Shown one piece after another: positions 45,850 through 55,102 of a stretch of 64,000 nucleotides of DNA. The notes under the pieces were generated by a model. The model did not search any database. It was not told the DNA's origin and was given only the letters and a program-made list of their open reading frames with translations. The first letter of the stretch is position 1. Every line of letters begins with the position of its first letter. The position numbers and the translations under genes were made by a program. Source of the DNA: Gammaproteobacteria bacterium (GTDB taxonomy: Bacteria; Pseudomonadota; Gammaproteobacteria; Burkholderiales; Burkholderiaceae_C); the NCBI GenBank assembly GCA_025359085.1, contig JANYHL010000107.1:37052-101051 (forward strand), written 5' to 3'.

Positions 45850-46588
45850 GATCAAATTCGAAGGACAAGTCGCGCTGGTCACAGGCGCGTCCCGCGGGAT
45901 TGGCGCCGCCATTGCCCTGGAACTGGCAAACCGGGGGTTGAAGGTGGTTGGCACGGCCACCACCGATGCAGGGGCGACAAAAATTGGCCAAGTCCTGGCT
46001 GCCTACCCGGGCTGCAGCGGCAAGACCCTGAATGTCAACGATGCGCAAGCCGCGCAAGCCTTGATTGACGCCATTGTCAAAGAGCACGGGGGCTTGCAGG
46101 TGCTGGTGAACAATGCCGGCATTACCCGCGACAACCTGTCGATGCGGATGAAAGACGAGGAGTGGGATGCCGTGATCGACACCAACCTCAAGGCCGTCTT
46201 TCGCATGAGCCGGGCCGTCATGCGCACCATGATGAAGCAGCGCTATGGCCGCATCATCAACATTACCTCCGTGGTGGGCGCATCAGGCAATCCGGGGCAG
46301 GCCAACTATGCGGCCGCCAAGGCGGGTGTGGCGGGGATGACCCGCGCGCTGGCGCGTGAACTGGGCTCGCGCAGCATCACGGTCAATTGCGTGGCACCCG
46401 GCTTTATTGAAACCGACATGACCGCCAGCCTGCAGGAAGAGCAGAAAAAAGCATTGGTGAGCCAAATTCCCCTGGGGCAACTCGGCCAACCCGCTGACAT
46501 CGCCCACGCGGTGGCCTATCTGGCTTCACCCCAAGCGGGCTACGTGAGCGGGCAGGAGCTGCACGTCAATGGCGGCATGTACATGTAA
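45842..46588 (+). CDS. fabG: 3-oxoacyl-ACP reductase
   Basis: NADPH-dependent short-chain dehydrogenase of the elongation cycle (248 residues). The cofactor loop is TGASRGIG (14-21), NNAG is at 90-93, and the catalytic Ser143, Tyr156 and Lys160 are in NITSVVG and YAAAK. The ATG at 45842 lies within the fabD end; an upstream in-frame extension is not conserved. Confidence 0.97.
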   Translation: MSEIKFEGQVALVTGASRGIGAAIALELANRGLKVVGTATTDAGATKIGQVLAAYPGCSGKTLNVNDAQAAQALIDAIVKEHGGLQVLVNNAGITRDNLSMRMKDEEWDAVIDTNLKAVFRMSRAVMRTMMKQRYGRIINITSVVGASGNPGQANYAAAKAGVAGMTRALARELGSRSITVNCVAPGFIETDMTASLQEEQKKALVSQIPLGQLGQPADIAHAVAYLASPQAGYVSGQELHVNGGMYM

Positions 46589-46744
46589 TTCCATGCCCAA
46601 ATCTTCCCTGTCTTGCTTGTCTCGCTTTGCCGTGCTATAGCATTCCCTGCTGCTTGACGCCTAGACATGAATGATTTGGAAATGGAATAAGCCGATTTAT
46701 CCGCTCGGCAGCCGGATTGGGGCATCCGCCCTAAGCCCGGCTAG

Positions 46745-47020
<276 letters not shown>

Positions 47021-47157
47021 GGGGCCGTGCGGGCGACGCGCCTGAGCGTTGCTGCACTTGCTGTCATGGACTGAGCTGCTTGGGCACCGGTCTGCAAGTC
47101 TGGTTCAGTGCCGCTGCTGGCGGCTTTCTTTAGCTCAACTACTGGCTGCAAATTCTT

Positions 47158-48405
47158 ATGTCCCGTCGTCGTGTTGTCGTAACAGGTTTGGGTTGTGTCA
47201 GTCCCGTTGGCAACACGGTGGCCGACGCTTGGGCGAACCTGCTGGCCGGAAAGTCCGGCATTGATCTCATTACCAAGTTTGATGCCTCCAGCTTCTCCTG
47301 CAAAATTGCCGGTGAAGTCAAAGGATTTGATCTGGGGTCTTACATCGGCAGCAAAGAAGCGCGGACGATGGACACCTTTATTCACTTTGGTATTGCGGCG
47401 GCCAGTCAGGCCGTGGCCGATGCCGGTCTGCCCACCGGCGACGCGCTGGCAGAGGATCTGGCTGTCCGCATCGGCTGTTTGATCGGTTCGGGCATTGGCG
47501 GTTTGCCAATGATCGAGGACGTGCACACCGAGTTCGTCAACCGGGGTGCACGCCGTATTTCCCCATTTTTTGTGCCGTCCACCATTGTCAACATGATTGC
47601 GGGTCATGTCGCGATTCGCTGTGGTTTCAAAGGGCCCAATATGGCCATTGTGTCGGCCTGCACTACTGGTCTGCACTGCATCGGTGAAGCCGGTCGCATG
47701 ATTGAATATGGCGACGCTGACGTCATGGTGGCGGGCGGCTCTGAAGCCGCAGTGTCGGCTTTGGGTATTGGCGGTTTTGCCGCCATGCGGGCTTTGAGCA
47801 CGCGCAATGAGGACCCCCAAACGGCCTCGCGCCCCTGGGACCGCGATCGCGACGGCTTTGTGCTGGGTGAAGGCGCCGGTGTGATGGTGCTCGAAGAGTA
47901 CGAACACGCCAAGGCCCGCGGGGCCAGGATTTACGCCGAGTTGGCTGGTTTTGGCATGAGCGCCGATGCCGGTCACATGACCGCGCCCAATATGGACGGC
48001 CCGCGTCGTGCCATGCTGAATGCCATGCGCAATGCCGGGGTCAACGCCGATCAAGTGGATTATCTGAATGCCCATGGGACCTCCACGCCATTGGGGGACC
48101 TGAACGAAACCAATGCCATCAAGGCGGCGTTGGGAGACCATGCGAAAAAGACGGTGGTCAATTCGACCAAGTCCATGACCGGGCACTTGTTGGGCGGTGC
48201 GGGTGGCATTGAATCCATCATTACCGTGCTGGCGCTGTATCACCAGAAGAGCCCGCCGACCACCAATATTTTCAACCAGGATCCGGAGTGCGATCTGGAC
48301 TATTGCGCCAATACGGCGCGTGATATGAAAATTGATGTCGCCCTGAAAAACAACTTCGGGTTCGGTGGTACCAACGGTTCGCTGGTTTTCAAACGCGCGC
48401 CCTGA
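47158..48405 (+). CDS. fabF: 3-oxoacyl-ACP synthase II
   Basis: Elongating condensing enzyme (415 residues). The Cys168-His-His triad is visible: [10 protein letters not shown], then [11 protein letters not shown] and the [12 protein letters not shown] segment. [14 protein letters not shown] forms the C-terminal signature. It is the last gene of the fatty acid cluster. A sigma-E-like promoter begins 16 bases after its stop. Confidence 0.97.
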   Translation: MSRRRVVVTGLGCVSPVGNTVADAWANLLAGKSGIDLITKFDASSFSCKIAGEVKGFDLGSYIGSKEARTMDTFIHFGIAAASQAVADAGLPTGDALAEDLAVRIGCLIGSGIGGLPMIEDVHTEFVNRGARRISPFFVPSTIVNMIAGHVAIRCGFKGPNMAIVSACTTGLHCIGEAGRMIEYGDADVMVAGGSEAAVSALGIGGFAAMRALSTRNEDPQTASRPWDRDRDGFVLGEGAGVMVLEEYEHAKARGARIYAELAGFGMSADAGHMTAPNMDGPRRAMLNAMRNAGVNADQVDYLNAHGTSTPLGDLNETNAIKAALGDHAKKTVVNSTKSMTGHLLGGAGGIESIITVLALYHQKSPPTTNIFNQDPECDLDYCANTARDMKIDVALKNNFGFGGTNGSLVFKRAP

Positions 48406-48420
48406 TCTTGGCTTGGCGCT

Positions 48421-48447
48421 GAACTTAAACTTCCACAATTTGACTGA
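48421..48447 (+). promoter_or_regulatory. Candidate sigma-E promoter for the rpoE operon
   Basis: GAACTT, 16 bases, ACTGA: a full -35 match and one mismatch to the TCTGA-type -10 of sigma-E promoters. Transcription would start about 6-8 bases later, at or just before the first gene of the rpoE operon, consistent with autoregulation. Confidence 0.55.
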
Positions 48448-48454
48448 TTCGAGC

Positions 48455-48922
48455 ATGCACAGCGCCCCAGCGGTTAGTTATCCGGTGGGGCGTTCGCGTT
48501 TCCAGGGTTTGCTGGTGCTGGCTCTGGGGCTGGGCGCCAGCGTGATGGGCGCTTATTGGCTGCGACAGGTCGACGCCGTCGGGTGGCGTCAATGGCTCTT
48601 TGCTGGGGTCTTGCTGAGCGCCTGCGGCGCTGCGGCGCTGGCCTGGCGCCGCAGCGCTCAGGGGGTTTTGCGTTGGGATGGCCAAGCCTGGCATTGGAGC
48701 GGGACCGGGGCGTCGACTCCAGGCTGGCTGACAGTTCATCTTGACGGGCAGTTTGTCTTATTGTTGAGCCTGCGCCACGACTCCGGTCAGCGCCTGTGGC
48801 TTTGGCCGGAACGCCGGCTTGATGCCGCGCATTGGAACTCTTTGCGCCGGGCGGTGTTTTCTCGTGGCGGCGCGGGACAAACGCAAAGCAGTACTTCAGT
48901 CGTTCACACGGTCAACGGGTGA
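48455..48922 (+). CDS. YgfX/CptA-like membrane protein
   Basis: A 155-residue protein with two membrane helices (about 18-35 and 42-60), then a soluble domain RWDGQAWHW, LLLSLRHDSGQRLWLWPERR and DAAHWNSLRRAVFS. The layout resembles E. coli YgfX (CptA), an inner-membrane protein reported as a toxin interacting with cytoskeletal proteins. There is no SdhE-type antitoxin gene next to it. It lies 4 bases before the rpoE start. Confidence 0.7.
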   Translation: MHSAPAVSYPVGRSRFQGLLVLALGLGASVMGAYWLRQVDAVGWRQWLFAGVLLSACGAAALAWRRSAQGVLRWDGQAWHWSGTGASTPGWLTVHLDGQFVLLLSLRHDSGQRLWLWPERRLDAAHWNSLRRAVFSRGGAGQTQSSTSVVHTVNG

Positions 48923-48926
48923 CAGG

Positions 48927-49574
48927 GTGACTGCCGACTCCACAAAACCCCCTTTGCCAGCGCTGACCAGTGCCACTGACAGCGACCTGATGCTGGTAGA
49001 GCGCGCGGTTGCGGGGGATCAGAGTGCCTATGAACTGCTGGTCATCAAGTACCAGCGCCGAATTCAACGCCTGATTGGCCGCATGGTGCGAGATGTGGAT
49101 CTGGTGGAAGACATTGCCCAGGAGACTTTCATTCGCGCCTACCAGGCGTTGCACCAGTTTCGTGGTGACGCCCAGTTTTACACCTGGCTGTACCGCATTG
49201 CGGTCAACACGGCCAAAAAATTCTTGATGGAACTCAAGCGCGACCCGACGGTGTCGGAGAACGCCTTCAAAACAGATGAGGAAGGTGATGAAACTTCTTG
49301 GGCTGTAAATGAACCAACCAACAACGAAACGCCGGAGTCGGTGCTGGCCGCCAAGGAGATTGCCATTGCGGTCGATGCCGCTCTCGCGGATTTATCCGAG
49401 GATTTGCGACAAGCGCTGACTTTGCGAGAAATTGAAGGCTTGGGCTATGAAGAGATTTCAGCCGTGATGGATTGCCCGATCGGTACTGTTCGCTCCCGAA
49501 TTTTTCGCGCGCGGGAAGCGATATCCGACATTGTGAAACCCATGCTGGAACGACAGAGCGGTAAACGTTGGTAA
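48927..49574 (+). CDS. rpoE: RNA polymerase sigma-E (RpoE/AlgU) factor
   Basis: Extracytoplasmic-function sigma factor for envelope stress (215 residues from GTG 48927). Region 2 contains RRIQRLIGRMVRDVDLVEDIAQETFIRAYQ-type residues with YTWLYRIAVNTAKKFL, and region 4 has REIEGLGYEEISAVMDCPIGTVRSRIFRARE. It is held inactive by RseA, encoded next. The GTG follows GGGTGACAG, which could serve as a weak ribosome site. Confidence 0.95.
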   Translation: MTADSTKPPLPALTSATDSDLMLVERAVAGDQSAYELLVIKYQRRIQRLIGRMVRDVDLVEDIAQETFIRAYQALHQFRGDAQFYTWLYRIAVNTAKKFLMELKRDPTVSENAFKTDEEGDETSWAVNEPTNNETPESVLAAKEIAIAVDAALADLSEDLRQALTLREIEGLGYEEISAVMDCPIGTVRSRIFRAREAISDIVKPMLERQSGKRW

Positions 49575-49610
49575 GCCGCAGGCTGCGATGAGGAAATACT
49601 GGAATTGAAA

Positions 49611-50252
49611 ATGCAAGAAGCTGCTAAAAATCGTGAATTGGTATCGGCGCTGGCCGACGGGCAGTTGCGCGATGAGGAATTCGCCCGCACGGTCGAATGG
49701 GTCAATCAGACTGAAGAGACCCGACTCACTTGGCACACCTATCATTTGGTGGGCGATGTGTTGCGTTCGGGTGAGCCGGTGCAGAGTGCGCACGACGCTG
49801 ATTTTCTGCAAAGCCTGAAGTTGCGCTTGCAGCGGGAGATGCCGCAATTGCGACCGGTCGTTGCTACTGATTCAATAGCTAATAAACAAGATATGACGTG
49901 GGCTAGCGTTCAAAATAGCTCAAAATATTCGAGTGCCAACGACAGTCGCTTTCGCTGGAAACTGCTGGCTGGCCTGGCCTCATTGTCGATGGTGGCGGTA
50001 CTGGGCTGGCAGATGCTGGGCGACGGGGGCACTCTGCGCGGTGCGCCGCAACTCGCGCAGGTGCCGGGGCAGCCTTTGCAGATCGAGACCGGCTTAGCGC
50101 AAGCTGGCACCGGTGCTGAGCCGCAGCGCATGATCCGCGATCCGCAACTTGATGCGCTGCTGGCGGCCCACAAGCAATTCGGCGGTACATCGGCGCTGCA
50201 GGGGCCGGCTGGTTTTCTACGCAACGCCACGTTTGAGGGAGCCGCCCCTTGA
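49611..50252 (+). CDS. rseA: Anti-sigma-E factor RseA/MucA
   Basis: A 213-residue inner-membrane protein that binds sigma-E through its cytoplasmic N-terminal domain (residues 1-80, with ELVSALADGQL and WHTYHLVGDVLR). A membrane helix spans about 117-136 and a periplasmic tail follows. Residues 84-102, the juxtamembrane cytoplasmic linker where site-2 proteolysis products are released, are encoded by a copy of the dispersed repeat. The ATG at 49611 is preferred over a TTG six bases upstream. Confidence 0.93.
   Translation: MQEAAKNRELVSALADGQLRDEEFARTVEWVNQTEETRLTWHTYHLVGDVLRSGEPVQSAHDADFLQSLKLRLQREMPQLRPVVATDSIANKQDMTWASVQNSSKYSSANDSRFRWKLLAGLASLSMVAVLGWQMLGDGGTLRGAPQLAQVPGQPLQIETGLAQAGTGAEPQRMIRDPQLDALLAAHKQFGGTSALQGPAGFLRNATFEGAAP
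49861..49917 (+). repeat. Dispersed repeat, copy J, inside rseA linker
   Basis: TTGCTACTGATTCAATAGCT at the left, AATAAACAAGATATGACGT in the middle, GGGCTAGCGTTCAAAAT at the right. Translated as VATDSIANKQDMTWASVQN between the sigma-binding domain and the membrane helix. Same phase as copies B, D and K. Confidence 0.7.
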
Positions 50253-51265
50253 GATATTGCCTCGCTGGCTTGCTGCTGCTGGCAATGAGCGCTGGCGCAA
50301 TAGCTCAGAGCAAGGCCACGCCCGCAGCGCCTGCGGCGCTTGAGCGCCCGCTCGCTGAGCGCAGCGTCGGTGACTGGCTGCAGCGCATGCACGATGCATC
50401 GCGCCAACGCGCTTATGTGGGCACTTTTGTAGTCGCGGGCGGGGGACGTTTATCAAGTGCGCGCATTTGGCATGTCTGTGATGGCACGCAGCAGATGGAG
50501 CGCGTTGAGTCATTGACGGGCGCACCGCGCTCCACGTTCCGACACAACGACCAAGTACTGACGTTTTTGCCCGAGAGCCGGGTGGTGCTGGCAGAAAAGC
50601 GCGAGTCATTGGGGCTTTTTCCGCAGTTGCTGCAAGAAAACAGGGCCACCATGGCGCAGTATTACCGTGTTCGTGAGTTCGCCAGCGAGCGGGTGGCCGG
50701 TTTTGAAGCCGATGTGCTGGAACTGCAGCCGGCCGACAGCCTGCGTTTTGGCTACCGGGTCTGGATCGAGAAAAATACCGGACTGGTGGTCAAGTTGCAA
50801 ACCCTGAGCGGGCGGGGACAGGTGCTGGAGCAGGCTGCCTTCTCCGATTTGCAGCTTGATGCCCCCGTCAGCATGGCCAAGCTGTCGCAGATGATGAAGC
50901 ACACCGAAGGCTACAAGCTTGAGAAGCCTGAAATGCGTAAAACCACGGCCGAAGCGGAGGGTTGGGTGTTAAAGCAAGTGGTAGCCGGTTTCCAGCCGAT
51001 GAGTTGCTACCAGCGCTCAGTCAAGGGCAGCGCCCAAAGTCACAATGAGCACACCTTGCAATGGATTTTTTCGGATGGACTTGCCTCCGTTTCGCTTTTT
51101 ATCGAGCCCTTTGTAGCCGGGCGTCATACTCAGCCCAACAGCCAGGCGATGGGCGCCACGCACACCCTGACACGGCGTATGGGCGACTGGTGGCTCACCG
51201 CTGTTGGCGAAGTTCCCACTGAAACACTGGCGGCTTTTGCGCAGGGGCTTGAGCGGCAAAAATGA
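50249..51265 (+). CDS. rseB: Sigma-E regulatory protein RseB/MucB
   Basis: A periplasmic protein of 338 residues that protects RseA from DegS cleavage and senses mislocalised lipoproteins or LPS. It has a signal peptide (RYCLAGLLLLAMSAGAIAQ), a large lipid-binding domain (about 40-210) with YVGTFVVAGGG and IWHVCDGTQQMERVESL, then a small C-terminal domain. The start is TTG at 50249, overlapping the rseA stop (TTGA) with GAGG 7-10 bases upstream; no better start precedes the signal peptide. Confidence 0.93.
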   Translation: MRYCLAGLLLLAMSAGAIAQSKATPAAPAALERPLAERSVGDWLQRMHDASRQRAYVGTFVVAGGGRLSSARIWHVCDGTQQMERVESLTGAPRSTFRHNDQVLTFLPESRVVLAEKRESLGLFPQLLQENRATMAQYYRVREFASERVAGFEADVLELQPADSLRFGYRVWIEKNTGLVVKLQTLSGRGQVLEQAAFSDLQLDAPVSMAKLSQMMKHTEGYKLEKPEMRKTTAEAEGWVLKQVVAGFQPMSCYQRSVKGSAQSHNEHTLQWIFSDGLASVSLFIEPFVAGRHTQPNSQAMGATHTLTRRMGDWWLTAVGEVPTETLAAFAQGLERQK

Positions 51266-51338
51266 AACCTTATATGTCCGAAGCGTATCGAAGCTCTGTT
51301 TCCCACTCATTAGCCATTTGTTTATAAAAGAAAGGTCG

Positions 51339-52829
51339 ATGATGATTCATATCGATTTGAAAAAATTGCATTCTTGTGTTCTCGCCAGTGCTTTTGCATT
51401 GACGGCATCGGTCGCTCTGGTGCCGGTGTCGCAGGCGGTGGCCCAGGTGCGTACCTTGCCGGACTTTACCGACTTGGTGGAACAGGTGGGGCCGTCGGTG
51501 GTGAACATTCGCACGCTTGAAAAGCTAACGCCGTCCACCGGGGGCGGTGTGGATGAGCAAATGCTGGAGTTTTTCCGTCGGTTCGGACTGCCGATTCCGA
51601 ATATGCCCAATAGTCCGAATAGTCCGAATAGTCCGCGCCAGACGCCGCCCAAGAATCACCCGCCCATACCGGATGACTCACAGCCGCGCGGCGTCGGCTC
51701 CGGCTTCATCCTGTCGGCGGACGGTCTCATCATGACCAATGCTCATGTGGTGGACGGCGCAGATGAAGTGCTGGTGACGCTGACCGACAAACGCGAGTTC
51801 AAGGCCAAAATCGTTGGTGCCGACAAGCGCAGCGACATCGCAGTGGTCAAGATTGAAGCCACCGGCTTGCCCGCCGTCAAGGTGGGCGACGTGAACCGAC
51901 TCAAAGTTGGCGAATGGGTGATGGCGATCGGGTCCCCCTTCGGACTGGACAACACCGTGACGGTCGGCATTGTGAGTGCCAAGCAGCGCGACACGGGCGA
52001 CTATTTGCCCTTCATTCAGACCGACGTGGCCATCAATCCTGGCAATTCGGGAGGCCCCTTGATCAACATGCGCGGTGAAGTGGTGGGCGTCAACAGCCAG
52101 ATTTATTCACGCTCGGGGGGCTCCATGGGCATCTCGTTTGCCATTCCGATGGATGAAGCGTTTCGCGTCAGTGAACAGTTGCGCGTGTCGGGTCGCGTCT
52201 CGCGCGGGCGCATCGGTGTGCAAATAGACCAGGTGAGCAAAGAGGTGGCGGAGTCCATCGGTTTGGGCAAGCCCCAGGGCGCGCTGGTGCGCGGGATCGA
52301 GCCGGGATCGCCCGCCGAGAAAGCAGGCGTGGAAGCCGGCGACATCATTGTCAAGTTTGAAGGGAAAGCGGTCGAAAAATCCAGTGACTTGCCGCGCATG
52401 GTGGGTAGCACCAAACCGGGTACCCGAAGCAGCCTGACCGTGTTTCGTCGTGGCAGCCAGAAAGAGCTGATGGTCACCATTGCCGAGATCGAGGCAGACA
52501 AAGTTACAGCCAAGGCGGCTAGCAAGCTTGAAAAGCCCAAAGCATCCAATGTCGGACAGGCGCTTGGACTGGCTGTCAGCGAATTGACCGATGCGCAAAA
52601 GAAAGAACTCAAGGTCAAAGGTGGGGTCACGGTCGACGCCGCAACCGATGCCGCTGCCAGTGCGGGTATCCGTGAAGGCGATGTGATTATTGCCGTCGCC
52701 AATGTGGCGATCACCAATATCAAGGAGTTCGAGAGCGCGCTGGCAAAACTTGACAAGAACAAAGCAGTCAGCGTTTTGATCCGGCGTGGCGAATGGGCGC
52801 AATACGCCGTGATACGGCCCACACGGTAG
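51339..52829 (+). CDS. mucD: Periplasmic serine protease MucD/DegP family
   Basis: An HtrA-type protease/chaperone of 496 residues that removes damaged envelope proteins. Signal peptide at about 1-36. The trypsin-like domain carries His136 (TNAHVVDG), Asp166 (RSDIAVV) and Ser237 (NPGNSGGP), and two PDZ domains follow (about 280-370 and 395-490). A short NSPNSPNSP tandem repeat sits in the Q-linker/LA loop region (91-99). AAAGG lies 4 bases before the ATG. It completes the rpoE-rseA-rseB-mucD stress module. Confidence 0.95.
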   Translation: MMIHIDLKKLHSCVLASAFALTASVALVPVSQAVAQVRTLPDFTDLVEQVGPSVVNIRTLEKLTPSTGGGVDEQMLEFFRRFGLPIPNMPNSPNSPNSPRQTPPKNHPPIPDDSQPRGVGSGFILSADGLIMTNAHVVDGADEVLVTLTDKREFKAKIVGADKRSDIAVVKIEATGLPAVKVGDVNRLKVGEWVMAIGSPFGLDNTVTVGIVSAKQRDTGDYLPFIQTDVAINPGNSGGPLINMRGEVVGVNSQIYSRSGGSMGISFAIPMDEAFRVSEQLRVSGRVSRGRIGVQIDQVSKEVAESIGLGKPQGALVRGIEPGSPAEKAGVEAGDIIVKFEGKAVEKSSDLPRMVGSTKPGTRSSLTVFRRGSQKELMVTIAEIEADKVTAKAASKLEKPKASNVGQALGLAVSELTDAQKKELKVKGGVTVDAATDAAASAGIREGDVIIAVANVAITNIKEFESALAKLDKNKAVSVLIRRGEWAQYAVIRPTR

Positions 52830-52856
52830 ATCTGTAAGCCTTACAAGACCCCAGAA

Positions 52857-52892
52857 TAAAGATGGGTTTAAGTTTTTTTGCCCATCTTTTTT
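52857..52892 (+). terminator. Rho-independent terminator after mucD
   Basis: Stem GATGGG / CCCATC with a T-rich loop, flanked by AAA and a T6 run, 30 bases past the mucD stop. It probably closes the stress operon. Confidence 0.85.
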
Positions 52893-53032
52893 ACGATTTC
52901 AAGTTTGCATTCACTAACTTCTGATTTTAACTATTGTTGTTTTGGTTAGAATGGGCGCATGCGATGGGGGATTGCAGGCATATCAAAAAGGCCAGACTTC
53001 ACGATGCGGGATAAACCAGAGAGTCACCCAGG

Positions 53033-53100
53033 TGATCCACAGTTCTTCCACAAGTTGTTCAGAGCTTGATCCCTCGGCTATGTTGATAAGCTGTGTATAA
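53033..53100. other. Cluster of DnaA-box-like nonamers
   Basis: TGATCCACA (53033) and TCTTCCACA (53044) on the plus strand, then TGTTGATAA (53081, reverse of TTATCAACA) and TGTGTATAA (53092, reverse of TTATACACA). The last matches the TTATnCACA consensus exactly and the others have one or two mismatches. No dnaA, dnaN or gidA gene is near, so this is unlikely to be the chromosomal origin. Confidence 0.4.
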
Positions 53101-53179
53101 AATTTTGTTGCTGCTCTGCAACGACTCACTGTGGCTGTTTTTTGAACTGGGCTTGCCAGGCTTTTGCCTACAATGAATG

Positions 53180-53246
53180 TCCAGCTATCGCAGTTGCCAA
53201 TGATTGTTGGTTCAGGGCGCGTCAAGAATTGACGTGCCCTTTTTTC
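53180..53246 (+). ncRNA. Candidate small RNA or lepA leader
   Basis: A TACAAT -10 at 53169-53174 (no good -35) is followed by about 65 bases ending in a textbook terminator, with no open reading frame. It could be a short independent RNA or a prematurely terminated lepA leader. Confidence 0.35.
53215..53246 (+). terminator. Strong rho-independent terminator upstream of lepA
   Basis: An 11-bp stem GGGCGCGTCAA / TTGACGTGCCC (one G-T pair) with a GAA loop and a T6 run. It lies 45 bases before lepA, although the mucD operon already has its own terminator 320 bases upstream. Confidence 0.85.
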
Positions 53247-53290
53247 TTGACGTTCATTGTTTTAATTCAATCACTTGAAGCTCGCCCTTG

Positions 53291-55102
53291 ATGAATCACA
53301 TCAGAAATTTTTCGATTATTGCGCACATTGATCATGGTAAATCCACCTTGGCGGATCGCTTGATTCAGCGCTGCGGCGGTCTGCAGGAGCGGGAGATGGA
53401 GGCACAGGTGCTGGACTCGATGGATATCGAGAAAGAGCGCGGGATCACCATCAAGGCGCAGACGGCGTCGCTCAAATACAAAGCGCAGAACGGGCAAATC
53501 TACAACCTCAATTTGATCGACACCCCGGGGCACGTCGACTTCTCTTACGAAGTCAGTCGTTCGCTCTCGGCCTGTGAAGGTGCACTGCTGGTTGTCGATG
53601 CCAGCCAGGGAGTCGAAGCGCAAACGGTGGCCAACTGCTACACCGCGCTTGACCTGGGGGTGGAGGTGATACCGGTCTTGAACAAGATGGACTTGCCCAA
53701 CGCTGATCCGGAGAACGCCAAGATTGAAATTGAGGATGTGATTGGTATCGACGCCACGGATGCCATCGCCTGTTCGGCCAAAACCGGCATGGGAATTGAC
53801 GAAATCCTGGAAGCCGTGGTGGCCCGCATGCCGCCGCCCAAGGGCAACCCGGGTGGTCCACTGCGTGCCATGATCGTTGACAGTTGGTTCGACACCTATG
53901 TCGGCGTTGTGATGTTGGTGCGTGTGGTCGATGGGCGTTTGGCCAAGGGTGAGCGCATCAAGATGATGGCCACGGGTACCACCTACAACGCCGACAGCCT
54001 GGGAGTCTTCACGCCCGCCAATGAATCGCGCGAGTCACTCGAAGCGGGTGAGGTGGGTTACATCATTGCCGGCATTCGTGAACTGCAGGCCGCCAAGGTG
54101 GGTGACACCATCACCCTCATCAAAGCCGGTACAGGGGGTGCTGCCTTTACCGCCACCGAACCCCTGCCGGGCTTCAAGGAAATCCAGCCGCAGGTGTTTG
54201 CCGGCCTTTATCCGACCGAGGCCAGCGAGTACGAAGGGCTGCGCGACAGTCTGGAGAAACTCAAGCTCAACGACTCTTCGCTGCGCTATCAGCCTGAGGT
54301 GTCACAGGCGCTGGGCTTTGGTTTCAGGTGCGGCTTTCTGGGCTTGCTGCACATGGAGATCGTGCAGGAGCGTCTGGAGCGCGAGTTTGACCAGGACTTG
54401 ATCACCACGGCACCAAGCGTGGAGTACCAGGTGGTGCAGGCGGATGGCACGATCAAGATGGTCGAGAATCCGGCCAAGATGCCCGATCAGGGCCGGCTTG
54501 ACGAAGTGCGCGAGCCTATCGTCACCGTGCACTTGTACATGCCGCAAGACTACGTCGGTGCGGTCATGACGCTGGCCAACCAGAAGCGTGGCGTGCAGAT
54601 GAACATGGCGTACCACGGTCGGCAAGTGATGCTCACCTATGAAATGCCGCTGGCCGAGATCGTGATGGACTTTTTTGACAAACTCAAGTCAGTATCGCGC
54701 GGTTATGCGTCGATGGACTACGAGTTCAAGGAGTACCGCGCCGCTGATGTGGTGAAGGTCGATATTTTGCTCAACGGAGACAAAGTCGATGCGCTGTCCA
54801 TCATCGTGCACCGCTCCCAGTCGCAATACCGGGGTCGTGCGGTGGTGGCCAAAATGCGCGAGATCATTTCCCGGCAAATGTACGACGTGGCGATCCAGGC
54901 CGCGATTGGGTCCAACGTCATTGCGCGTGAGACAATTCGCGCTATGCGCAAGAACGTGATCGCCAAGTGCTATGGCGGCGACATTTCGCGCAAGCACAAG
55001 CTTTTGGACAAACAAAAAGAAGGTAAGAAACGCATGAAACAAATTGGTTCGGTGTCCGTGCCGCAAGAAGCATTTTTGGCGATTTTGCAGGTGGACGCTT
55101 GA
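53291..55102 (+). CDS. lepA: Elongation factor 4 (LepA)
   Basis: A ribosome-associated GTPase of 603 residues that acts during initiation and back-translocation. GTPase motifs are AHIDHGKST (G1), RGITIKAQT (G2), DTPGHVDF (G3) and NKMDLPNAD (G4). The unique C-terminal domain ends [21 protein letters not shown]. The ATG at 53291 follows a TTG three bases upstream. The stop overlaps the lepB start by one base. Confidence 0.98.
   Translation: MNHIRNFSIIAHIDHGKSTLADRLIQRCGGLQEREMEAQVLDSMDIEKERGITIKAQTASLKYKAQNGQIYNLNLIDTPGHVDFSYEVSRSLSACEGALLVVDASQGVEAQTVANCYTALDLGVEVIPVLNKMDLPNADPENAKIEIEDVIGIDATDAIACSAKTGMGIDEILEAVVARMPPPKGNPGGPLRAMIVDSWFDTYVGVVMLVRVVDGRLAKGERIKMMATGTTYNADSLGVFTPANESRESLEAGEVGYIIAGIRELQAAKVGDTITLIKAGTGGAAFTATEPLPGFKEIQPQVFAGLYPTEASEYEGLRDSLEKLKLNDSSLRYQPEVSQALGFGFRCGFLGLLHMEIVQERLEREFDQDLITTAPSVEYQVVQADGTIKMVENPAKMPDQGRLDEVREPIVTVHLYMPQDYVGAVMTLANQKRGVQMNMAYHGRQVMLTYEMPLAEIVMDFFDKLKSVSRGYASMDYEFKEYRAADVVKVDILLNGDKVDALSIIVHRSQSQYRGRAVVAKMREIISRQMYDVAIQAAIGSNVIARETIRAMRKNVIAKCYGGDISRKHKLLDKQKEGKKRMKQIGSVSVPQEAFLAILQVDA

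Larger units (their letters stand above)
52893..53290. other. Intergenic region upstream of lepA
   Basis: About 400 bases without a credible protein gene. It holds a cluster of DnaA-box-like nonamers (53033-53100), a possible small RNA ending at a strong terminator (53215-53246), and a TTGACG at 53247-53252 that could be part of a lepA promoter. An 80-codon minus-strand frame across it is treated as spurious. Confidence 0.55.

Noticed and set aside
52983..53225. 80-codon minus-strand frame upstream of lepA
   Set aside because: It crosses the DnaA-box-like cluster and the small RNA candidate, and its composition is not protein-like.
52983..53246. Chromosomal replication origin
   Set aside because: DnaA-box-like sites are present, but no dnaA, dnaN, rpmH or gidA gene and no AT-rich 13-mer array were seen. 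Reported only as a cluster.
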